A stretch of DNA of 64,000 bases from Bacteroidales bacterium (lineage in GTDB: Bacteria > Bacteroidota > Bacteroidia > Bacteroidales > UBA3824). The stretch is from the NCBI GenBank assembly GCA_016286055.1, contig JAEERW010000013.1:24926-88925 (forward strand). The letters are read 5' to 3'. Of the stretch, positions 58,698-64,000 are shown one piece after another; positions within the stretch are counted from its first letter, which is position 1; each line of letters begins with the position of its first letter. The position numbers and the translations under genes are program-made. Below the pieces are notes generated by a model. It was given only the letters and a program-made list of their open reading frames with translations. It was not told the DNA's origin and did no database searches.

Positions 58698-60035
58698 TTA
58701 TTCTGTTAATTGTTGTAATGCATGTGTTATCTGAACTTCCCCTATCAACTTAGCCGCTATACGGCGACGATCATCGATAAGGAACATTATTGGTGTGCTC
58801 ACCACATAGTAATATTCACGGAAACGCGACATATTTTTGGTGTCGCAGAGATCAATCCACGGAAACTGTTTGCGCTCCGAGTTGGTTTTGATGCTCTCGT
58901 ACGAAAAATCATCGTTGCACAAGGTAAAAACCTGATAGCCTTTTTCCACAAGTCCGCTGTAATAAAATTTAATAGCGTTTTCGGCGCTGTCGCAATGTCC
59001 GCAGCCGTTGGACCAAAACATCAGGATTATGGGCTTTGATCCTGCGTAATCAAATATGTCGATAGTATCGTTAAAGCCTACACGGCGAGCAGATAAATTA
59101 TGGGCATCGTATCCCACCATCGAAGATTTAAAAATATCACGTTGATTCTCAACCATTTTTATCAAATCTTCGGAAAAACTTGACGGGTTAGAAAGATAAT
59201 ATTTGTCGGCAATATGCACAAACACCTCGTTCATACCCATTTTGTAAAAAGTGCGGTAAAAATTGAGCAGATACCACGTCACATAATTGTAGACATCCTT
59301 ATTAGCCTTGCTCATTTGTATAATACGGTCGGTTTGACGCATTATTTCGTGCGCACCGTCCTCGATATGACGTGCTATGTGCGCCCTTATTACCTTATAG
59401 AAAAAAGGTGTGCGTATAAGTCCGGGCTGTGCAAAATTAACATAATCAAACATGCTGTCGCCAGAGAAAGTGGTGGCATTGAGACAAGAGAGCATATCGG
59501 CGAGAATGGTGCCTGAATATAGTTGCGCCACATCGCGCCATGCCTGTGAGTATTTGCGGTCGATTTCAGAGAGTTGAATATCAATCTGTTCTAACTTCGA
59601 AGAGTCGCGTTCGTATTTTTTGGCGGTATCGAGTTCGTTTTGACGCACAACCAATTTGGTCATACGGCGCTGGTAGTTGAAAAACTCGTCGTTGACAACT
59701 GACCCTGTGACTTTCATTGTGGCCTGAGGATCTTCTGAGTCAAATTTCAGCACAAAATTTTGGTTGTCATCATCTATCAGTAAATCAAAAGTCTGAGCGC
59801 TTTTTTCAAGAATTACCGAATATATTCCAGCAGGCAACGACTCGTTGCCGCGAAACACATAAAAACCCTTTTCACTTGGCGCAGAGTCGATTACAAGGTA
59901 TTGTTTATCTTCGTAATAATATGCGAGCCTTACTTTCTGCAATTCGGCTCCGGCGGGTTTGAGTTTAATTTCGTAACCCTGAGCCATACTGCGAACGGCA
60001 AGCATTACTAACAATATCGCCAAGCAAAACTTCAT
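58698..60035 (-). CDS. TlpA-like thioredoxin-fold protein (CGHC)
   Basis: 445 residues. Signal MKFCLAILLVMLAVRSMAQ. The N-terminal domain is DUF4369-like (YEIKLKPAGAELQKVRLAYYYEDKQYLV), a helical middle follows, and the C-terminal thioredoxin fold holds ILMFWSNGCGHCDSAE and the cis-Pro STPIMFLID. Periplasmic thiol-disulfide exchange is likely. It is paralogous to the next upstream gene (60042-61643), 6 bp away. Confidence 0.85.
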   Translation of the reverse strand: MKFCLAILLVMLAVRSMAQGYEIKLKPAGAELQKVRLAYYYEDKQYLVIDSAPSEKGFYVFRGNESLPAGIYSVILEKSAQTFDLLIDDDNQNFVLKFDSEDPQATMKVTGSVVNDEFFNYQRRMTKLVVRQNELDTAKKYERDSSKLEQIDIQLSEIDRKYSQAWRDVAQLYSGTILADMLSCLNATTFSGDSMFDYVNFAQPGLIRTPFFYKVIRAHIARHIEDGAHEIMRQTDRIIQMSKANKDVYNYVTWYLLNFYRTFYKMGMNEVFVHIADKYYLSNPSSFSEDLIKMVENQRDIFKSSMVGYDAHNLSARRVGFNDTIDIFDYAGSKPIILMFWSNGCGHCDSAENAIKFYYSGLVEKGYQVFTLCNDDFSYESIKTNSERKQFPWIDLCDTKNMSRFREYYYVVSTPIMFLIDDRRRIAAKLIGEVQITHALQQLTE

Positions 60036-60041
60036 AAGATA

Positions 60042-61643
60042 CTATTTCCCCCGTTTGGCCTTGTCGTCCTCTATCATCTTTATGAGTTCGTAAACCTGCT
60101 CGTGGCTTATACGTTTGGCAATAATCTCCTTTTTGTCGTCCAAAAGGTAGAAAGTGGGCGTAGAATTAACGTCGAAGTTTTCGCGGTACTGGTCGAAAGG
60201 ATTCCAGCAGTTGATCCAGCCGTTGGCAAAAAGTTTCTTCTCTATCACAAAGTCGAACCACTTGTTGATATGGCGGTGAAGGTCGCCGAGTTTGTCGACA
60301 CTGCGGTTCATATACACAGCCCACACCGTTACACCCATAGTGGAGAGCGTGTCGTTGTAATATTTAAACAGCTTGGGAATTTCGTCCTTACAATGGCTGC
60401 AATCGGGCTCCCAGAACACAATAAGAGTGTATTTTGAGGGGGTCTTGTGCATATCTATGTAAGGGCCAAAAGAGCTGTTTACTATTTCGAGAAATTCCAC
60501 CACGTCGTTGCGGCGAGCTTCAAAATCTGGTTTCTTTTTCTCAACCTCCACACCCTGTGTTTTAAGTATGTCGATACGAGGACGAAGAGCATTGATTTTT
60601 GCAGTATCGTTTGGCAACTGCTTAAGCACAAGGTTTTTAGAAATATTGCCCACAAGACAATTCTCCTTTTTGGTAATCTTCTTTTTCAACTCGGTTTTAA
60701 ACGAATCGGTATCCCAAACAGCATCTTTCACATAGATTTCTGCCAGCGAGCAATATACGTTTTCGGCAACCATAGCCTCACTCTTAGCATACTTATTAAA
60801 AAAGTAAACAAGCATAAAGCGGAAAAGCTCGTCGTTTTCGCCCTTTACCAATTTGCCCTTGGGACGTGTTTTATTAACGAGCCATGTGGTCTCCTTGATA
60901 AGCGAGTCGGGCATTTGGATAACAACATTATCGATATACTGCTGAATTTTAGGCTCATAGAGTGCAGTGCGGAGCAAACGTCCATCCGAAACATCAAAAT
61001 TGTCGAAATAATGCGCCTTATAATAAAAATAGCGTTCGGTTTGATCAGTGATGGTAGTTGGTACTTGAATATCACGTGTGGCTGTGAGGAACTTAGAGAA
61101 AAACATGTCGGGATATTTTGCCACTTGCTCCTTATATTTATTATCCACACGAGCGTTAATTTCGGTAAACTTGGCATTACATTCGTCAATTTTAGCCTGA
61201 TCCTTTTTCGCTTGATATTTTTTCAAATCGTTAGATACTTTGTCGTATTCGGAACGGCATTCACCTATAAATTTCTGATAGTCAACAAACAACTGGTTTT
61301 GAACATCGCCGGTGATAACCATATTGTTAAGGAACTCCCTGGCGATGGTGTCGTTTTCGATAGTGAACTTCTGGTTGTCGTCGATAAGAATATCAAAATA
61401 GTTGCGGCTGGGAAGGAATATAAAATACATACCGCCGGGCAATTTTTGCTTGCCCTTGAACACACCGAAACCCTTGGAATCGAGTTTTACAGTGTCATCG
61501 GGAATCAGACGCTCGTTGAAATGGTGACCGAGAATCACAGTGTCGCCCGGTATGGATTTGATTTTTATGCCTATTTCGTAGCCCTGTGCCCAAAGCGACA
61601 GGCTCAATGCGCTAAGTATCAGCACTATTAACAATCTTTTCAT
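60042..61643 (-). CDS. TlpA-like thioredoxin-fold protein (CSHC)
   Basis: 533 residues. Signal MKRLLIVLILSALSLSLWAQ, N-terminal DUF4369-like region (GYEIGIKIKSIPGDTVILGHHFN), helical middle rich in Lys/Asp, and C-terminal thioredoxin fold with IVFWEPDCSHCKDEIPKLF and STPTFYLLDDKKE. Same layout as the gene downstream. First gene of the five-gene run. The long rightward frame on the opposite strand (60447-61631) is a shadow. Confidence 0.85.
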   Translation of the reverse strand: MKRLLIVLILSALSLSLWAQGYEIGIKIKSIPGDTVILGHHFNERLIPDDTVKLDSKGFGVFKGKQKLPGGMYFIFLPSRNYFDILIDDNQKFTIENDTIAREFLNNMVITGDVQNQLFVDYQKFIGECRSEYDKVSNDLKKYQAKKDQAKIDECNAKFTEINARVDNKYKEQVAKYPDMFFSKFLTATRDIQVPTTITDQTERYFYYKAHYFDNFDVSDGRLLRTALYEPKIQQYIDNVVIQMPDSLIKETTWLVNKTRPKGKLVKGENDELFRFMLVYFFNKYAKSEAMVAENVYCSLAEIYVKDAVWDTDSFKTELKKKITKKENCLVGNISKNLVLKQLPNDTAKINALRPRIDILKTQGVEVEKKKPDFEARRNDVVEFLEIVNSSFGPYIDMHKTPSKYTLIVFWEPDCSHCKDEIPKLFKYYNDTLSTMGVTVWAVYMNRSVDKLGDLHRHINKWFDFVIEKKLFANGWINCWNPFDQYRENFDVNSTPTFYLLDDKKEIIAKRISHEQVYELIKMIEDDKAKRGK

Positions 61644-61833
61644 AATTATGTTATCGTTTAAATTTTGTTTCTTTGATATAGTCGATTATTCTAACGCACA
61701 AGTTGCATGGCTATTCTACGTTTTAACTTTTTTTATATAGTTTTAAATTATTCGCTTATTTTCAAGTGCGAAGATAAGAGTTTTTTTTCTAATCTGAAAA
61801 AAAATTGAGTAACAAAAGTAAGGATCCCCCTCC

Positions 61834-62000
61834 CTATATTCTAAACGCTATCAGGGCGATGTCGTCGGTTTGGGGAAGGTCGCCCTTGTAGTCGAAAATA
61901 TATTTGCTGAGTTTTTCGGCAGAATAGGATTTGAGCATGTAAACAGCACCAAGCCAATCCCCGATACCTTTACAATACCTGCCAGAACAGTTTTTTTTCT
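61834..62000 (-). pseudogene. C-terminal remnant of a SpoIIE/PP2C-type phosphatase
   Basis: The minus strand reads GIGDWLGAVYM then SAEKLSKYIFDYKGDLPQTDDIALIAFRI and a stop at 61834. The end (KGDLPQTDDIALIAFRI) is typical of the C-terminus of SpoIIE-type Ser phosphatases. The catalytic domain is missing. Another frame over the same DNA starts MRKKTVLAGIVKVSGIGL, so two fragments may be fused here. Confidence 0.5.
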
Positions 62001-62036
62001 CATTTTACTTGTCTAAATTCCTCTTTTATCTATCAA

Positions 62037-62167
62037 TTAATGTTCCAAATCTTCACCTCCATAGTGCATCTTGCTATAATACGGATTAAATTGATTTTTG
62101 TTAGAGATGTGATTTAAAAAAATGTAGCCCCCGCCACCAACATTATAATTCCTAAATTGTGAAGCAT
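62037..62167 (-). pseudogene. Small membrane protein frame broken at an A7/T7 tract
   Basis: The frame begins MLHNLGIIMLVAGATFF and then hits a stop at a run of seven T (plus-strand A run, 62116-62122). Adding one T restores a 43-residue protein: LNHISNKNQFNPYYSKMHYGGEDLEH. A TACCTTTG -7 box on the minus strand (62197-62190) precedes it. It could be a decayed gene, a slippage-controlled gene or a sequencing error. Confidence 0.45.
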
Positions 62168-62223
62168 AATTGACTTTATATTTCCACCGCAAAGGTAAGG
62201 ATTTTTTCTTATCTGAAATTTTT

Positions 62224-62253
62224 TTTGTGTATATACATAAATGATTACATTTG
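62224..62253 (+). promoter_or_regulatory. Promoter of the membrane protein gene at 62284
   Basis: TTTG at 62224-62227 and TACATTTG at 62246-62253, spacer 18 bp, 30 bp before the ATG. Confidence 0.6.
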
Positions 62254-62283
62254 CCCCATGTTTAACTATTAAAATATACTACT

Positions 62284-63606
62284 ATGATTACTTATATTGT
62301 TGCTATTGTAATGAGCCTATTAATAATGGGCTTGCTCATTTCCGACAGAGAAAATTTTATTAACAGAGGCATGTCAGAGCGGTTTTATTACATCTTTACA
62401 GCAACGTTGGCGTGTTTCATAATATGCTGTTTTATTTCATGGACAGTGGCAGTGTGTTTATTTGTGCCGTTTAGCCTTGCCGCCCCAGTTTTATGCCTAA
62501 ATCGATTTAAGGGTGAAGTATTGCAGCCCAAAATATTCTCTTACATTCTGGCAGGAATCTCGATAGTTTCACTCGGAAAATGCGTGTACAATTTGGTTAA
62601 TTGTTTAAACCACTATCCTGATTATAAGTTCAGTTTTTTGTGGCTACTATTGTTTCTCTTTTCAACAGCGGCTTTTTACTTCGTTTCATGTCGCAAACAA
62701 TTAAGTTATATGAAAAAAACTGAAGAAGAATTGGCAATGAGTAAATCCAAAAAAAATTACGGTTCCTCAGTCTACGTGCTACCATTTTTCATTGTCACAT
62801 TCATATCAGCAATTTTTTTTGAATCGAATTTGAGAGACATTTGCAAAGAAAAAATATATGAAAAAGGCAAAGTGTATGTTTGTGCAGAAATTACCGACGT
62901 AGTGCTTTCTACAAGCTATGGAAGAAAAGGTCGTAGTTATTTAGAATATACAGTAGCCACCGATTATATTGAGCCCGAAACAGAAACGCGTTATGTATTT
63001 TCTGAGAGAGGCGAAAGAGGTTCGGTAGATGGACTATATTCTTACAGAGCTAATCCCGAAAAATTTCATAATTCTCCATATATTCCAAAAGGAAAAATCA
63101 TAATTGAGCGAGCATATTTCGACAACAGAGTTTTTTCTGTTGTAAATAAACATCCTTCTGCAAAGCAAATTATTGATTTTCAACGCCCTATTGTTGAAAT
63201 AGATTCCAACACTTACTATTTGGACACTTATGCCGACATAGAATTCTTAAAAAACAATTTGGATTTTTACTATCAATATTGCGGAATAAAATTAGTGGTA
63301 AAAGCCGTAAAAATTGGCGAGGAAGACGACAAGATTATTTATGAAAATCCCTTGCTCGATGATAAAATATATTTTAAACCCGAAACCGAAAACAACCCTG
63401 ACACTCTGTTATTTTACAAAACAATTTACAAAAATGAGTCATCAGATTCAGAATCAGATTCAGATTGGATTTGCATAAAAAAAGCGAGCCAAACCCCAGA
63501 AAACCTTTCCAAAATATCTGATTACGGATATTATTTCAACGATAAAATTTGGAGCAAAGAGGAATTTGAGGGACAAGTGAATGGATTGGAAATACCGAGA
63601 TTATAA
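62284..63606 (+). CDS. Multi-pass membrane protein of unknown function
   Basis: 440 residues. About six hydrophobic helices in the first 185 residues (ITYIVAIVMSLLIMGLLI, IFTATLACFIICCFISWTVAVCLFVPF, FSYILAGISIVSLG, FLWLLLFLFSTAAFYFV, VYVLPFFIVTFISAIFF), then a soluble, probably extracytoplasmic domain of 250 residues with beta character (EKGKVYVCAEITDVVLSTSYGRKGRSYLEYTV) and a Ser/Asp patch (NESSDSESDSDW). No family recognised. Its stop abuts the VEK-repeat relic on the other strand. Confidence 0.75.
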   Translation: MITYIVAIVMSLLIMGLLISDRENFINRGMSERFYYIFTATLACFIICCFISWTVAVCLFVPFSLAAPVLCLNRFKGEVLQPKIFSYILAGISIVSLGKCVYNLVNCLNHYPDYKFSFLWLLLFLFSTAAFYFVSCRKQLSYMKKTEEELAMSKSKKNYGSSVYVLPFFIVTFISAIFFESNLRDICKEKIYEKGKVYVCAEITDVVLSTSYGRKGRSYLEYTVATDYIEPETETRYVFSERGERGSVDGLYSYRANPEKFHNSPYIPKGKIIIERAYFDNRVFSVVNKHPSAKQIIDFQRPIVEIDSNTYYLDTYADIEFLKNNLDFYYQYCGIKLVVKAVKIGEEDDKIIYENPLLDDKIYFKPETENNPDTLLFYKTIYKNESSDSESDSDWICIKKASQTPENLSKISDYGYYFNDKIWSKEEFEGQVNGLEIPRL

Positions 63607-63853
63607 AGTTTTCTCCACAGTTGATTCTGTTTCCTGTGTAGTTTTCTATGTAGTATCCGTGTTTTCTATCACGTTTTCTATCACCTTAGCACCGTTTTTC
63701 TCCACAGTATTTCCCGTTTTCTCCACAGTATCGGTGTTTTCTATCACCTTAGATGTATTATCTATCACCTTGTTACCGCTTTTCTCCACAGTATATACTA
63801 TTTTCTCCACAGTTTTCTGTGTAGTTTCTGTGTAGTTTTCTGTGTAGTAAATG
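63601..63853 (-). pseudogene. VEK/VIEN-repeat coding relic
   Basis: The minus strand encodes repeated short units: five of TVEK (ACTGTGGAGAAA), four of KVI[ED]N (GTGATAGAAAAC type) and several of TTQK/YTEN (ACTACACAGAAA). The frame runs to a stop at 63601 but contains an in-frame TAG at 63646 (ACA-TAG where sibling units have ACA-CAG) and a TAA at 63859, with no upstream ATG. Such TVEK linkers are known from C-termini of AlbA/HATPase-type regulators in Bacteroidota, so this may be a leftover of one. Confidence 0.5.
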
Positions 63854-63887
63854 TGGTTTTACGGGAGAGGATTTGTTTGAGAGGTAA

Positions 63888-64000
63888 TCAAATAAAATCC
63901 TTTTCGTGCTGCCGGAAAAAATCGCGGTAGATTTTGACGTTTTCGAGGGCGGTCCATTGCTTGATGTCAACGGGATTGGCGTCGAGGTCGTAAATCTTGG
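63888..64000 (-). CDS. C-terminal fragment of an unidentified protein
   Basis: 37 codons from the right edge to TGA at 63888 are open and read KIYDLDANPVDIKQWTALEN then VKIYRDFFRQHEKDFI. Codon use (AAC, GAC, CTC, CGC) is like that of the window's well-expressed genes, unlike the A/T-rich DNA after it. I do not recognise the family. Confidence 0.5.
   Translation of the reverse strand, partial: KIYDLDANPVDIKQWTALENVKIYRDFFRQHEKDFI

Larger units (their letters stand above)
61644..62283. other. 640-bp stretch with decayed gene fragments
   Basis: Contains no intact gene. It holds a phosphatase-like C-terminal remnant (61834-62000), a frameshifted small frame (62037-62167) and the promoter of the gene at 62284. 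The rest is A/T-rich and shows nothing I can name. Confidence 0.7.

Noticed and set aside
60447..61631. 394-residue plus-strand frame opposite the thioredoxin-fold gene
   Set aside because: No recognisable domains; the minus-strand frame has a signal peptide and a CSHC active site.
63581..63835. 84-residue plus-strand frame over the VEK repeats
   Set aside because: It overlaps the end of the membrane gene and only translates the repeats in a frame giving FSTV/FSIT runs; the minus frame is the sensible one.

Overview
The window looks like chromosomal DNA of a member of the order Bacteroidales (phylum Bacteroidota). Pointers are a SusC/SusD outer-membrane pair with an AraC-type hybrid sensor protein, a type IX secretion plug protein, several lipoproteins with short lipoboxes, GH43/GH31/GH5 glycan enzymes, weak use of Shine-Dalgarno sites, and repeated promoters of the form TTTG (-33) ... 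TAnnTTTG (-7) with 18-20 bp spacers. Genus cannot be told from sequence alone.

Layout. 1-5 kb: two paralogous AAA+ ATPases of the DUF4143 type (one cut by the left edge), a GNAT acetyltransferase and a GH31 glycosidase. 5-11.1 kb: a hemicellulose-type enzyme group (GH5 lipoprotein, a tandem GH43-CBM6-GH43-CBM6 protein, and a divergent GH43) without its own SusC/D. 11.2-15.95 kb: an accessory island with repeat-rich DNA, a 57-bp tandem array, a phage prohead protease/scaffold gene, a major capsid gene, a small phage-type gene, and an oppositely oriented operon of very small genes that reuse the same leader and N-terminus. 16-21.6 kb: an AAA-ATPase/PD-(D/E)XK protein, a lipoprotein, an ABC exporter and a MntA/HepT toxin-antitoxin pair whose HepT has an extra tail. 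21.7-28.4 kb: a giant alpha-2-macroglobulin with an intact thioester motif and a GH114-like lipoprotein. 28.5-28.9 kb: three identical tRNA-Val genes in tandem.

29-35.2 kb: three co-oriented genes, namely a triple-SPOR envelope protein, a very divergent flotillin-like protein and a FloA-type flotillin, the last two carrying an expanded 32-residue repeat. This is my main candidate for an undescribed system. 35.3-49.3 kb: housekeeping (tRNA-His, porin, pdxB, T9SS plug protein, TrkA/TrkH potassium uptake, FHA protein, lgt, inositol-phosphatase family, two GT2 enzymes, 5-formyl-THF cyclo-ligase). 49.4-56.3 kb: SusD, SusC and a sensorless HTCS-type regulator in which both the phospho-His and phospho-Asp positions are substituted. 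56.5-61.6 kb: a five-gene co-oriented run (two thioredoxin-fold proteins, DJ-1 family, apt, di-haem cytochrome c peroxidase). 61.6-64 kb: decayed gene fragments, a membrane protein of unknown function, a VEK-repeat coding relic and a gene cut by the right edge.

All functional calls rest on motif and family recognition by eye; no database search was possible.
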